Below, one piece after another: positions 24,994 through 36,765 of a stretch of 64,000 bases of DNA (position 1 is its first letter; each line of letters begins with the position of its first letter). The stretch is from Agroathelia rolfsii (Eukaryota; Basidiomycota; Agaricomycetes; Amylocorticiales; Amylocorticiaceae): positions 1,240,001-1,304,000 of the forward strand of contig JABRWF010000003.1 in NCBI GenBank assembly GCA_018343915.1, written 5' to 3'. Made by a program: the position numbers and the translations under genes. The notes below the pieces were generated by a model. The model worked only from the letters and a program-made list of their open reading frames with translations. It did no database searches and was not told the DNA's origin.

Positions 24994-25452
24994 CCTCAAT
25001 ACGGCCGAAGATTTGCACTCGATTCGAAATCTGTCTTTTGATATGGACTTGAAGTTCAAGTCGTGGTGGATCGTCGGAAATGCAGAGGCAGTGACAAGGA
25101 AGCACGATTTCGAAGCCTGTCACTGTGACAATGTGACGTAGCCGTCACGCATGGCCAAATCCGGCCATCGTCCAAAATTTGTTGTCTTTCAACACAGCAA
25201 CCAACTCGCAGGCCAGAGCGCTCCTGCGTCTCTTTCTGCCCTCCCTTGGTCCAGCAACACTTCTAATCTTTCCCCCCGCATTTCATGCATAACGGAACGG
25301 CCCTTCGCGGCGGATACGAATCTCCTTTTCGATAGCGGAATCACTAGCAAAAAGTTCTCATTATCATTCGATCATCTTTCATCATCCTCACCCCCTCCTC
25401 CCTGTCGAAGCCTAAGATCTAAACTTTTAAAATTATCTCTCGTATAAATTAC
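24994..25452. promoter_or_regulatory. Divergent promoter and leaders of bmt2 and spe2
   Basis: A 459-bp divergent intergenic region. Around 25120-25150 it has clustered GTCAC/GTGAC motifs on both strands. The spe2 side holds upstream ATGs: one at 25151 opens a 98-codon frame that ends five bases before the spe2 start, and one at 25285 opens a 16-codon frame. Whether either lies in the transcript is unknown. No TATA box is evident. Confidence 0.4.
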
Positions 25453-26937
25453 ATGGCACACGACCAGGAGACGGAGAATCATGACTACTCCTCGCCATTC
25501 GAGGGCCCCGAGAAATTACTAGAAATATGGTTTTCACCATCACCAGCACATGTGCCTAACGGCAGGGGCCTGAGGCAGGTCCCACGACAGATTTGGGAGG
25601 AAATGCTTGATATTGTCAAGTGTAAAGTCCTCAGCGTCATCGAAGGCGACGAAATTGACGCGTACCTTTTGAGGTAAATATTCCATATTATAGCATATAT
25701 CCTACCTTTTCACTCACAGCGGAAAATTTTTACTTTTTCTGTCAGCGAATCCTCATTGATCATCTCCTCTCACCGTCTCATCCTCAAAACCTGCGGTACA
25801 ACGCTCAACCTCCTGGGCCTCCCTCGCATTTTAGAAATTGCACGCGACTATGCCGGACTTCCACGTGTCCACAGATGTTTCTATTCTCGCAAGAGTTTTA
25901 TGTTCCCGGAACGCCAACACGGCCCCCACCGTGGCTGGTCCGAAGAGGTATCATTTTTAGATGCCGTCTTTCCCGGCGGCTCGGCATACACCATTGGCAA
26001 AGTGAACGGCGACCATTGGCTGCTGTATCTCACTGGTGAAGACCCCGGGTCGTCCAGCACCAGCGAGGGCGGGACGGCGCCGAGCAGTCCAATCATCCCT
26101 CTTATCGATGGTCCCATTCATGTTAACGTGGGAGGCACGGGCAGCACACCGGATTATACTATCGAAATTCTCATGAGCCAGCTGGCACCGGAGGCGCGCG
26201 CGCCGTTCTTTGCTCCCGACGATGGCAGCGTATTGTCTCCTGCCGAAGACGCTGCTAAACTCTCCGACGAGATTGGCATCTCGGACATCTTCCCACGAAA
26301 CATGACGACGTTGGACGGGTACTCGTTCACGCCGTGTGGATACTCTTCCAATGCGCTCATCAACTGGGGCAGCGGCGGTCTCGCCAACGGAACGGGTGCT
26401 GCCGCCACCGCCACCGAAGCGCCTACTAACGGACACGTGGATTCCTCCGAAGCCGAAGAACAGCCGACGCCAGCGCCAGCAGCCGCCACGCCGAGCAGGG
26501 AGGGATACTACACTATTCACGTCACGCCCGAAGAAGGCTGGTCGTACGCCTCATTCGAGTGCAACGTCCCGCTCTCACTCTCACGCTCGCGCTCGCACCA
26601 GCCAAACGGCGCTATCCCGGACCTTAGGACCGTCGTCCGCCGCGTGGTGGATATTTTCCGCCCCGGCCGCATCACGCTCACACTCTTCATCTCCAGCGAG
26701 GACAATCGCGACTTTTTGGAGGAAGACGAGGACGGCGTGGGGGAGAGTGCTGTCGAAGCTGCGCAGAGGGCATTTAAGCTCGCGCTGTCGGGCGTTCCCG
26801 CCGCGAGCAAGAAGATGAATGGGGCCACGAATGGGCATCATCATGGTGCTTGGGCGCGCTATAGACGCACGGATAAGATCAACTACGAGTTCGGGGGGTA
26901 CGATCTGGCGTTTGCGAGCTTTGAGGTCATGCAGTGA
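25453..26937 (+). CDS. spe2: S-adenosylmethionine decarboxylase proenzyme
   Basis: Pyruvoyl-dependent enzyme that makes decarboxylated SAM, the aminopropyl donor for spermidine and spermine. Exons 25453-25673 and 25746-26937 give 470 residues; the intron splits a Ser codon directly before the processing site. The N-terminal FEGPEKLLEIWFSP carries the two acidic residues of the family. LLSESSLI holds the self-cleavage Glu-Ser bond (Glu75/Ser76 here), which yields the beta chain and the pyruvoyl alpha chain. LKTCGTT has the catalytic Cys, CGYSSNAL the processing Ser and YYTIHVTPE the His. Two low-complexity insertions (Ser/Gly-rich near residue 200, Ala/Thr/Pro-rich near 320) make it longer than the human enzyme, as is usual in fungi. 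All key residues are present. Confidence 0.96.
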
Positions 26938-27938
26938 TGGCGATGTTAGAGATCGCGGTCATGTATGCCGGTGGTTGAAGAGAAAGAAGAAATGTTTGCT
27001 TCAACGATAAAAGTATCTGTGTTTTATTTTCTTGTCTTTCTGTCTTTTCTTTTCTTTATATTCCCTTATCTGTCTCTGTCTCTCCTGTCTTGTATCTGTC
27101 TATATCGCTATATGTCCCCAATCTGATTCTCCCGAGTTCCTTCTATATACAATATGATCTAAACATCCATAGCCTGCTAGCAGGTTGGTTCTATTCAAAT
27201 GTTTATTCTCGCTCTCTCTCCCTACCCATTAGTACCGTCGACTAGACTCAGTACTTGCTTACATCTGGCTTCTGTGCTATTTCTTTCCCACCGTATATGT
27301 TCGTCCTTGCGTGTTGATCTACACATCTATGATCTATTTATTTTTCACCAGAAAAAAACCAACAAGGACAGGGAAGAGGAAAAAGAGGAAATCTATGCAT
27401 AAGCAAAGCCAGCTGTGCTATGCGCCTATGCGCGTGTATATGTGGTATATAACTGATGGTAGAACTGAACTTTTTTTCGTTTTCTGTAAACTGGGATTTG
27501 AGTTGGCGTAGAGTATGTACATGCATTTATGAGTTGCTTTGAGTGGTGTGAGTAGGGAGGAGAGAAGAAAGAAGAAACTGAGAATAGAGAAAGAAAGAAA
27601 AAGTGAGAGAGAAGTCAACAACGTCCATGTTGACTTGAACAGAAGAAAAAATAAAGTATACTTCATTTAATCTTTTCCACAGGCCAACGTCCCAACCAAA
27701 GAAACAGAATAAGGGATAAGAAAAATATGAGGATTTTTAATAATCAACGAGGAAAAGGAGACATTGAGATATTAAACAGAGATCGAGAACAACGACGACG
27801 ATACATCTACACGAATCGCAATCATCACGGGAAAGAGAAAAAAAGAATAGACATTGAACTATCCTTCTGCCATTTTTTTTTTAAAAATTCATCACCGAGC
27901 CGGTCAGTGATTGAGCACTAGTAAAGAGAAGTAACCCC
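26938..27938. other. Convergent intergenic region between spe2 and hap2
   Basis: About 1 kb between two convergent genes, strongly T-rich after spe2 and A-rich before hap2 as read on the plus strand, consistent with 3' untranslated regions and polyadenylation signals of both. Short frames such as 27199-27402 and 27418-27666 are low-complexity and not credible genes. Confidence 0.6.
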
Positions 27939-30007
27939 TCACTGCGCCCCACCCTGCCTCTCACCTGCACCACCACCGCCCTGCGGCCCCTCATAAGCAC
28001 TTAAATCATACGCCGGCGTCTTCGCCGTCCTATACGGCCGATGATGGTGGCGCGCATGTGCATGCGGGTGTGGTACATGATGCATTACCACCCTCCCGCG
28101 TCCAGATCCACCTCCAACACCAGCACCACCGCCAGGCCCACCAGCTAGCTGCTGCGCGGAGTACTGGGGCGTCATCGGCGTGCCGGGCGCGGAGGGCATG
28201 CCCATCACCTCGGGCAGCGCCATCGGACTCATCACATCCCCGCCTGTGGTCGAGAGCGTGCTAAGCGGGGACGGCATCGTCGTCGACATCGGCGATGGCG
28301 GCATGTTCGTCGTGAGGGGACTAGACAAATCTGACAGATCGAGGGTGAGCGGGAGCGGTGGGGGAGGGCCACTACCGGTGCTGCTGCTGGAAGGGGGCGG
28401 CGGATGGTGATGGTGGTGCGGGGTGCTGCCCGAGGAGGGTGGGATGGACATGGACGAAAGCGGCGAGGGCGTTGCGGGGTGTGTGTTGTGTCCATGTGGG
28501 CCATGTACGTGCGAGTGGAAGCCGTGCATGGCGTGCGAAGAGGGTCCGGTTGTGTATGACGGCGGACCGTGGTGGTGCAGACCAAGCCCGTACGGAGAGG
28601 GGCGATGGCTCTCGTGGTACGCCATCGGGTCGGCGTTGTTGCTGTAGAACGGTGTCATGGGCGGGCTGCTCACGGGCGAGACTTGCATGCTTCCAGGGAG
28701 GCTTCCTGGCTGATTTTGTTGTTGTTGTTGTTGTTGCTGCTGCTGCTGCTGTTGTTGTTGTTGCGAGTGATGCTGATGCGGTTGCTGGCCATAAGAAGAC
28801 GGGTTAGAGCCACCTCCGTACGGCTGCTGGGGGCGCATATCGAACGGATTGCGGTGCTCTCCGCTGCCAAACGAGTCGCGTCGACCGGTGGAAGCGGCAG
28901 AACCACCAGTGCCAACGGTCGAAAATGGATCACGTGCGTGCTGCGCCCCCGGAGAGGGGTAGGGCGCAACTGAGAATGATCGGCGCTCATCTTGGGGAGA
29001 TGGGAATGGATGGCGGTGAGAAGATGTTTCTGGGGACGAGACTGGCATGCCCTGCTGTCTGGCTAGCATAGATTGATAAGCATGAGGCCCGTTGAAGGTA
29101 CGCGACATGAACTGGGCGGATGAGACCGCAGGCAAATCGATACGCATCTGAGGCGCCGGCCTGCTTTGCAGTGCTTGATGTTGCTGCTGCTGTTGGTGAG
29201 TAGCAGCAGGAGCCTGAGAGCGAGCATGCACCGATGACGAAGGGTCCAGGGTCATCCTAGGAGGAGATTGGGCGGTAGAAGTCTGTTTTCCTGTAGTCGC
29301 TGTGGCCGCTGCAGACATCGTCGAGGACGCAGCAGGTAGGGCGGGATCAGGTATGGGCTTGACATCGTCGCTTACATCCATCGCCATGTCGGGCGAGCCA
29401 GCGCCTTCCGAGGACGGGTGGCTGTTATTGCTTTCAGAAGAAGCTTCGGCGTGAGCCGGCTTGGTGCTATTTGAAGATGCACCCTGCGCGCCACCCATGG
29501 CGGCTATTTCTTCAGCAGTAAGAAAACGGCCACCAGGGCCTCTGGGACGACGCATCGCATGGTTGTGCCGGGATTCATGCAGATATGGCTGGAAAAAGCA
29601 GAAAAGAGGATATGTTTAGATGCAGGCCAGTCTAGCGAGCCAACCATGGCAACAGAATAGATATCAACTTGCCTTTCTCTGTGTAGAGAGCCTATGAAGC
29701 TCTGCAAGACGAGCGCGAGCAACGCGCCTTTTGATGATGCGCTGGTACTGCCTGGCATTCACGTACAACGGCTCTTCGTCTACGGCGATGGAACCAGTAG
29801 AGGGTGCAAAGGGATCACCTGGCGTAGATTGGGACTGCTGGGGCTGTGAGGGCGCCGAGAGAGGCTGCTGATGAGATCCATTTGCTGTAGACCGACAAGC
29901 AGTGAATGTGGATCAGCATGAGGGACTCGTGCGCTGGCAGGAGGAGAAAGCGAGCGCTACTCACCGGGCACGGCGTCCGAGTCTAAAAGGGCAGCAGAGG
30001 CCATCAT
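27939..30007 (-). CDS. hap2: CCAAT-binding factor subunit Hap2 / NF-YA
   Basis: Sequence-specific subunit of the heterotrimeric CCAAT-binding complex (Hap2/3/5), nuclear. Exons 30007-29965, 29884-29673 and 29588-27939 give 634 residues. The conserved core spans residues about 52-109: EEPLYVNARQYQRIIKRR (subunit interaction), a short linker, then KPYLHESRHNHAMRRPRG and GPGGRFLT (DNA contact). The second intron lies exactly between the two subdomains and has a GC donor (AAG|GCAAGT, TTTTCCAG acceptor); no GT alternative keeps frame. The remaining 520 residues are a disordered Ser/Pro/His/Gln-rich tail with a run of about 15 Gln encoded by mixed CAG and CAA, and a Gly-rich end; likely activation region. 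A second Met codon directly follows the first. Confidence 0.95.
29589..29672 (-). other. GC-AG intron inside the Hap2 core domain
   Basis: The 84-nt intron runs from GCAAGT at 29672 to CAG at 29589. Splicing joins Gln-Arg-Lys to Pro-Tyr-Leu-His-Glu-Ser, the invariant Hap2 sequence, with no change of phase. The AAG before the donor and AAGT after the GC give strong pairing to U1, as expected of GC-AG introns. Confidence 0.88.
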
Positions 30008-30249
30008 CCTATTGGCTGCCGCTCAACCGTCTGGCGTGACAAGTCCACACGTCGATCCCCCCGTCACGCGCCACAGTCACATGTCGCTTTGTGCGCCTCC
30101 TGCCTTCTTTTGGATGCCGGATTTCTTTTTATGGTATACCACGTGACACACTCCTATTGGCTGCAATGTCGTCACACGTCACATGTTCCATAACCAACCA
30201 GCAGCGAGGACTCACTTTCACTGCACTGCTCATTGTCATATTGAAACCT
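30008..30249. promoter_or_regulatory. Divergent hap2-tho1 promoter with two CCAAT boxes and an E-box
   Basis: 242 bp between the start codons. The 12-mer cctattggctgc occurs twice on the plus strand, at 30008-30019 and 30153-30164; its ATTGG is a CCAAT box on the minus strand. The first copy touches the hap2 start codon, the second lies 86 bp before the tho1 start. CACGTG occurs at 30140-30145, with further CGTCAC/GTGAC motifs. Hap2 is itself the CCAAT-recognising subunit, so feedback control is plausible but inferred. Confidence 0.65.
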
Positions 30250-31164
30250 ATGGAATCCAAGCTCAAGGCACTCAAGGTCGTCGACCTCAGAGATATTCTC
30301 ACCAAGGCCCAGGTTGCCATTCCTGCAAAGGCAAATAAGCAGGACCTTATTGCCAAAATTGTTCAGTCCCAGGAAGCCATCGACGTCTACAACGAGCTCC
30401 ATGGTGGTGGCGCGGCCCAGGCGAGTTGTTTATGCTTTTGATATGATTAACATCCAGCTCATGATTTCTTAGACCGTTGCACAACCGTAGGCCGGCCTGT
30501 CTTGACCATTTTTCTTTATACATCCTAACATATATCACATTGCAGACTAGAAACAAAACCTGCGACACCTGCTCCCATTTCGGCCCCTTCACCTGCTCCT
30601 GTGCCACCAGCACAGTCAAGTACACCTGCTGCTGCACCAACTCCAGCAGCCTCTGATCCCCCTGCTTCTGCTGCTGAAGCATCCGAAGCACCCGTATGTC
30701 GTCCATTGTCGATCATGTTGTATGTTCTTCTATAGCTGTGTAGGCTGTATCAACAGATTCAATGGAGACTCCAGCGCCGACCGAGTCAACAGATGCAGCA
30801 CCAGTTGATCCTGAACTAGAAAAACGCCGGGCGCGTGCTGCACGCTTTGGTATTCCTCTTGTAGAGCCCAAGGCCAAAAAGACGCCCAGGAGCGCTGCTG
30901 CAGCAACAAAACCTGCCGCCAAGCCGTCGGAGGTGTGTGCATATAATTGCGAATCATATACACCATACTCTAACATTCTTGCAGGATCCTGACAAGCTTG
31001 CCGCACGCAAAGCACGATTTGGTTCACAGCTGGAGCCCCTACCCTCAACAAAGCCCGCCAAGGCGCCAACCTCGAATAACAAGCGCGTGGCGAGTAAGAC
31101 GGAAGAGGTGGATGCCGCCGAGGCTGAGCGCAGAAGAAAACGGGCAGAGCGATTCGCGCAGTAG
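30250..31164 (+). CDS. tho1: SAP-domain RNA-binding protein, Tho1/SARNP family
   Basis: Nuclear mRNP biogenesis factor. Five exons: 30250-30420, 30473-30486, 30546-30693, 30744-30932 and 30985-31164, 233 residues. Residues 1-35 are a SAP motif (LKALKVVDLRDILTKA, then AKANKQDLIAKI) that binds nucleic acid. A Pro/Ala-rich linker follows. The C-terminal half has two Tho1/MOS11-type repeats, RARAARFGIPL and ARKARFGSQL, and ends in ERRRKRAERFAQ. The first intron appears to be GC-AG (CAG|GCGAGT, TTCTTAG) and the second exon only 14 nt; this combination is the one that keeps frame into the linker, but it is the weakest part of the model. An upstream open frame from 30091 is not needed, since the SAP domain begins at the chosen Met. 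Confidence 0.88.
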
Positions 31165-31428
31165 TCCTAGTATACTCCTCTCTCTTTTACTATCCGTCAT
31201 GTACATAATATCATTTCCCTATAATGGACTGTATCTTCCCTATGCAAGCTGCTGAGACCTAACAACACGTGATCGTCACAGGCAGTAGAGACGGTGCGTC
31301 ACGTCACGCATACATCCTGCTCCCGCACTTCGACGTGCGCCGTCGACGCTGTGCTCGACGCCTGCGCTCAAATCTCCCTCGCCACCTCGCGTGTACTACT
31401 TATTCCCTAGGGTCTTACCGCCCATCTA
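31165..31428. promoter_or_regulatory. Promoter region of the nucleoporin gene
   Basis: 264 bp between the tho1 stop and the nucleoporin start. It holds a CACGTGA at 31266-31272 and a GTCACGTCACGC cluster near 31300, similar motifs to those in the hap2-tho1 promoter. Binding factors are not identified from sequence. Confidence 0.4.
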
Positions 31429-34400
31429 ATGATGTCGACGACAAGGAGTCGTCGTCGCGCCCAACACACTCGCAAGACGTCCTTCTTTGGCACGATCAAA
31501 AGCTTCGTCTCTGCCCCACTTGCATGGCTCAGCGACGCAGGCGACACCGGCAGCAAAAGACAGCATGTCGGTAACGGATACGACGATGAAGACTCGGATG
31601 GCAGTGAAGGAAATGGCAGGAGAGGTCCCAAGCGGATGAGGGTCGATGAGCCTGGAGAGCTCGCCATCCCTGCTGCCCAACAGCAGCAGCAGCAACAACA
31701 GTACCAGGGACTGCCACTGCCGCCCCAACGCGAACGTCCAAAGCCGTACCTCGACCCACCCGCATCCGTATTCGCACCCAAGGCTGCCAGCTATGGCAAT
31801 TTGCAGACCATCTCCGAAAGGGCGCTCCGGCCTACGCGCAGCGTCACCATGCAACCCGTCGAGCCATCCATGCCTCGACGGACCATTTCACCCTTGCCCG
31901 CCCGCGCCTCGTTCTCCGGAACCCGTAACATGCCCGCATCGATGTCAGTCGACCCCCCACCGGTGGGCACGACGACGACCTCGACTGCGAGCCTGCGCGA
32001 CCTCGGCGGATCCACATTTTCCTTGCGCGATGACTCACCCCAGGTCGTCGGCCCCGTCGGCGGCCCCGGCGCTGGTGGGTCCAGCAGCATGGGCGCCACC
32101 TCATTCCGCATGCGTACCTCGCTGCCGCCGACGCTCAACCGGCTCAGCCTGGCGCCGCGCGACCCGAGCGAACCACCACCGCTCAGCGCGCTCGTCTCCA
32201 ACCCGTCCTTTGTTCGCGCCCCAAGCGAGATGATGCGCAGTGCGACGATGCAGCCCAACATGACGCTCGGATCTTACATGGAAACCCGCCGTTTGGTGAG
32301 TCGCAATCAAGTTTTTTTTTCTTCTTTTGTTTTTTTCTACGTTGTCATATGAGGAGCTAACATGTGCGATCTCAGCCTCGATCTCCCACTCATTTCCAAA
32401 ATACGCTCTTTGGATCTCAGTCGATGACGAATGTGAACGCATCTCGTGAGTTTTTTCCATAATCTTGTTCCCTACACGTGATCGGTATCTCACCTTTTCT
32501 CCCCAATTTTTCCCGTTTATTTATTTGTTCTGTCTATTTTTCATCATCAATCTACTCATCCAGAAGCTCTCCCGGCCGAAAAAGCCCTGCACGCCCTTGA
32601 TGTGTACAAGACGCCCTTGTTACCTTCGCGTCTGCGCGACGCGGGCACGATCCCTGCTATGTTCCTGCGCGCAGATCTCGCCGCTACGACCACTACAAAG
32701 AAGAAGTCGAAGAAGTCGCACAAGGACAGTAGCAGCAGCAACAAGGACGCTGACGCAGGAGATGGCAAGCACGCCGCCAAGAAGGACCGTAGACGAGAGG
32801 ACAAGAACGATGGGAAGCCGTACGCAGGCTCGGGCGGCATGAAGAAGCTGCTTGCGAGGCGTCGGCGTGAGGAGGAGGCGCATGAGCATGAGCAGCAGAG
32901 TGACCGCGAGGAGACGGAGGGGCAGGCGAAGAAGGAGGTGAACATAGCGGCAGGTGGTGACGCGGCTCAGGCGGACGATGCGCAAGAGTTTAAGCAGGAT
33001 GAGACCATGTCGACCTTGGATGAGGCGGTGGCAGCAGCGGTGGCGCCTGTGCCCAAGCCCACACCGTTGCCTTCGACGTCGACATTGGCCCCGCTGAATA
33101 TGGATAACGCGCGTATGCCATCTTCTGGGCGTGTAGGCAGGACGAGGCATAACCCGATGGGAACGGGTAAGCCCCAGAGACGCGGGGGAAGGTTCTCCGC
33201 TGTGGAGGAAGAGACGGAGGAGGATTTGGCTGCGGAGGAAGAGAAGAGACAGCTGGAGGAAGCCGCTAAGAACATCCCATCGTTCACCGCCCTGGAAAAC
33301 TTTTCGTTTGCACAAGGGGTAAGTCGATGGATAATATCACTTTTTTCTCGCTCGATGGATGTGTTTTGTTTCGTTTCTATGAGTTTGACTGATTTTATTT
33401 CACTATCACAGGGAAAGCCCGCACCTACATTCGTTGCGCCGAGCTCCAAGTTGGACGAGCCACCCGTGGCGCTGCCGTTCTCATTCAAGCCGAGTACGAC
33501 GCCAGCTCCCACTGCTACTACCAACACTACCAGCACCGCGACGCAAGTGCGACCTATCTTCGCCGCACCAGTCTCGGTTGCGCCGCCTACTACAGCAGGT
33601 GGTATACCAAACTTCTTTGCTGCTGCTGCGTCGAAGCCTCTGGAGATCAAGTCGGTCGCCAATCCATGGGGATCGGGTGCTAACAGCGCTACTTCTTCTA
33701 CGGCTCCTTCACCAGCTCCTACGCCGTCTCTGTTTGGCGCACCCAAGCCAACTGCGTCTGGAAACGGTACGGCTTCAGCGCCCTCCTCTCAGCCGTCCTC
33801 GCTGGGAGCTACGCCGGCACCTGCCACATCGACAGCCCAAACGCCATCTCCGTTCTCTTTTGGTGCTTCACCTGCACCTGCCAAGGAAATCCCCTCCGCA
33901 CCTGCCGTGCCTTCTCCCTCGTCCATGGAGAGCGATGCTGCAGAGACCAAGGCAAGCCCCATGGCGGATGATTCGACGGCCCCATCTGCACCTGCGTCGA
34001 CCCCCGCTGCGCCTTCGCCGTTTTCGTTTGGTGCGCCCGCAACTGCAGCAGCGAAGCCACCAGCTGTACAGGCACCACCTACTACGAACTTGCCGTTCTC
34101 GTTTGGCAACACTTCCTCTACCGCTACCAAGCCGGCTGCGCCCGCGAGCAGTCCCTTCTCATTCGGAGCGACGACGTCTACTACGGTACCAAGCGCTTCT
34201 TCTACCGCGCCTTCTGCAAGCAAGCCTCTCTCTGGCGGGTTCAGTTTCGGTGCGCCTGCGGCCACACCGGCATCTACTAGCTCGCCATTCTCCTTTGGCA
34301 AGCCTGCCGAGGTACCCAAGGCCCCAGAACCTGTGCGGCCTGCCACGCCACCTCCGGATAACGAGATGAATATGGAAGAAAGCCCGGCGAGGGAGCCCGG

Positions 34401-35778
34401 CGCGACAAAAGACGCTGCGCCCAAGTTGACATTCGGCAGCGGTTCTTCGCTCTTTGGTGGCAGTAACAACAACGCCAACAACAGCGGCGCGTCTTCGGGT
34501 GGTTTCTCCTTCGGACCTACTGGTGCTGCGAGCAATCCATTTGGAGCATCGAGCAGTGGTGCTACTGCCTCTACAGCGCCGAGTTCGAACATCTTCGGTG
34601 CAGGTCCAAGCGCCAAAGCTGAGGAGGCCAAGCCCGCGAGTAGTCCGTTTAGCTTTGGGGCTACTACCAATGCCTCGACTTCGTCTCCATTTGGCGCACC
34701 CAAGGCGGAAGAAGCCACACCGGCAGCTGCTGCGCCAACCGCTGCTGGTGTGTTTAGCTTTGGCTCCTCAGCACCATCCAGTGCCACGTCTACCTCCTCG
34801 CCGTTCTCGTTTGGCGCGGCGACCAGCTCTGGCGGATTCGGTGCTTCGAAGCCTGCAGAGACGACGCCTGCAGCAACGTCTGCGCCCTTCTCGTTCGGTG
34901 GTGCCAGCTCAAGTGGATTCGGCGCTTCGAAGCCCGAGGAGCCTAAGCCGGTCACATCTTCGTCCTCGTTCACGTTCGGCAGCACGTCCTCCTCTTCCGG
35001 GTTCGGGGCCTCCAAGCCAGCTGAGACGCCCACGACGCCCTTTGGTGCCGGCAGTGGCGGTTTCGGCTCTAACCCGTCGTCTACGACCACGACGACAGGA
35101 GGTGGCTTCGGCACACCCAAGGCTGCAGACAGCTCTGCTCCTACTTTCACGTTCGCCGCGCCTCAGCCTTCGACGCCGACACCTGGTGGCTTCGGTGGCT
35201 TTGGACAGACGCAAGCTGCGGAGACGCCCCGCCCTGCAACCGCTGGTGGGTTTAGCTTTGGTCCGCCGCCGATGCAGAGCCAGAAGTCGGAGCCGATCCG
35301 GCCAGCTTCGTCGGGATCGTTCACGTTTGGGTCCTCGGCTCCGCAGACGAACAATACTACCGCGCCATTCAGTTTTGGCGGTGCTGGGGGTAGCGGAGGT
35401 GCGAGCAGTGGCACCACTAACGGCCTGGCGCCCCCGAACGTGTTTGGGAGTGGTAGTTCGAACGCGGGATCTGCACCTGCTAGTCCGTTCGCGGCCCCCG
35501 CCCAGCTGCAGGCGAGCACGAGCGGGAGTGGATTCACGTTTGGTTCTCCAGCGCCTAATAGCGCCACGGTTCCGAGTAGCAGCCCATTCGCGTTCGGTAG
35601 TAGCCAGCCTGCGTCGCCTATTACGCCTGTCACGAACGGATCTTCGTTTACGTTCGGTGCTCCTACTAACGGTGGTGGCGGCAGCGGCACTACCCTGTTC
35701 ACGATGGGTGCTCCGCCTCCTACGACGCCGACGGCCGGCCGGCAGATCAAGAAGATGCCTACGAGGAAGAAGCGGTAG
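31429..35778 (+). CDS. FXFG-repeat nucleoporin, Nup1/Nup153-like
   Basis: Component of the nuclear-basket side of the nuclear pore that binds transport receptors. Exons 31429-32295, 32376-32445, 32564-33318 and 33412-35778 give 1352 residues. The N-terminus is basic and then has an amphipathic stretch, SFFGTIKSFVSAPLAWL, of the type that attaches Nup1/Nup60/Nup153 to the inner membrane. A middle Lys-rich region ends in PYAGSGGMKKLLARRR, a motif shared with Nup153/Nup60 relatives. The C-terminal 780 residues are Ser/Thr/Ala/Pro-rich spacers with dozens of FSFG, FTFG and FG repeats, and the last residues GRQIKKMPTRKKR are basic. The third intron (33319-33411, 93 nt) is a multiple of three and stop-free, so its retention would add 31 residues. 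Exact orthology to yeast Nup1 versus Nup60 is unsettled. Confidence 0.88.
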
Positions 35779-36765
35779 AGTCGTAGTATGATCAATGCAT
35801 GTTTCTTTTCTTCTTCCTCATTGCCGGATGGTCTTTCTCTCTGTCTATGCCCTTTGCATATGCTGCATACATGCCTCCCTCCTCTAGGTCTTCCATGGAC
35901 TTACAAAAAAAACAGACAAAAAATATTTTTGTTGTTGATACTCTTTTTTTATCCTGTTTTCTCTTATAAATCCGATTTCATTTATAAAGCGTCACCAAGT
36001 CCCACAGTTTTTCTCTCTTCTCTATCTTTCATTTTGTTTACATTGTCTTCTTTCGATGAAGCTTTTGATGAAGTCGACTCACCAGGTTTGCTTTTTTTAT
36101 TCTTTTTTCCCGTGATTTTTCTTGTCTTTTTCACCCCACTTTTATATGTTCAGTCACAGTGTTTGTCGCATCTCGTTGGCTCAAGGCTGACCCTCTCGTG
36201 TTGTTTCTCTTTCTTTTTTTCATTACATCGAATACCATCCATCATCCACCCTTCACTACGATAAATGCTGCATCTTTATCTATTCCTCCACATTACACAC
36301 AGCCTTTCTTTTCTTTCTTTTCTTCTCATACACACCTGCATTGGCTAAAGGCCAAACATCGTCGCAACGTTAGGGTATAGTATACGGTACAGTACATAAA
36401 CATCTTTTTTTTTTCATACTTCCTCTTTTTCCTCCTCCTTCCTCCCTACAAACCTGTTTGTTTTATATACACACATATATAGCCATTTTCCCATACACAT
36501 CCTTCCTCTTTCTTCCTACTTTTTTTTTCCTCATACGCACATACATAGGTAGGTCCAACTTTTTTTTTACATAGCCACTTGGGCTCCTTCAATATCAAAA
36601 AAAGAGTTGATTCTTCGGCTTCGATGTGGATTGGTCATTCCATTGAAACTCAGGCTTGAGTTCCCGATGCTCGTAAAGTAAAAGGCCCTGGAAGGTCGCT
36701 ATACACAGAACCAGTTACTGAAGTTTTGAAGAATATGAATATTGTATTTTAAAAACAAGAGTGAC
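35779..36765. other. Pyrimidine-rich 3' flank of the nucleoporin gene
   Basis: Nearly 1 kb, strongly T- and C-rich on the plus strand down to about 36560. It is probably 3' untranslated and intergenic sequence. The open frames at 35788-36264 and 36159-36380 are low-complexity and not credible. Confidence 0.55.

Noticed and set aside
28358..28807. Plus-strand frames opposite hap2
   Set aside because: Antisense to the low-complexity Gln/His tail of Hap2; Val/Ala runs simply mirror the Gln tract.
30091..30249. Longer N-terminus for tho1 from an upstream ATG
   Set aside because: The SAP domain begins at the Met at 30250, and the extension would cover the CCAAT-box promoter.
33434..35791. Long open frames on both strands over the nucleoporin (311, 445 and 453 codons)
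   Set aside because: Antisense or shifted readings of GC-rich Ser/Ala/Pro/FG repeats, with Arg/Leu- or Gly/Ala-rich composition and no domain.
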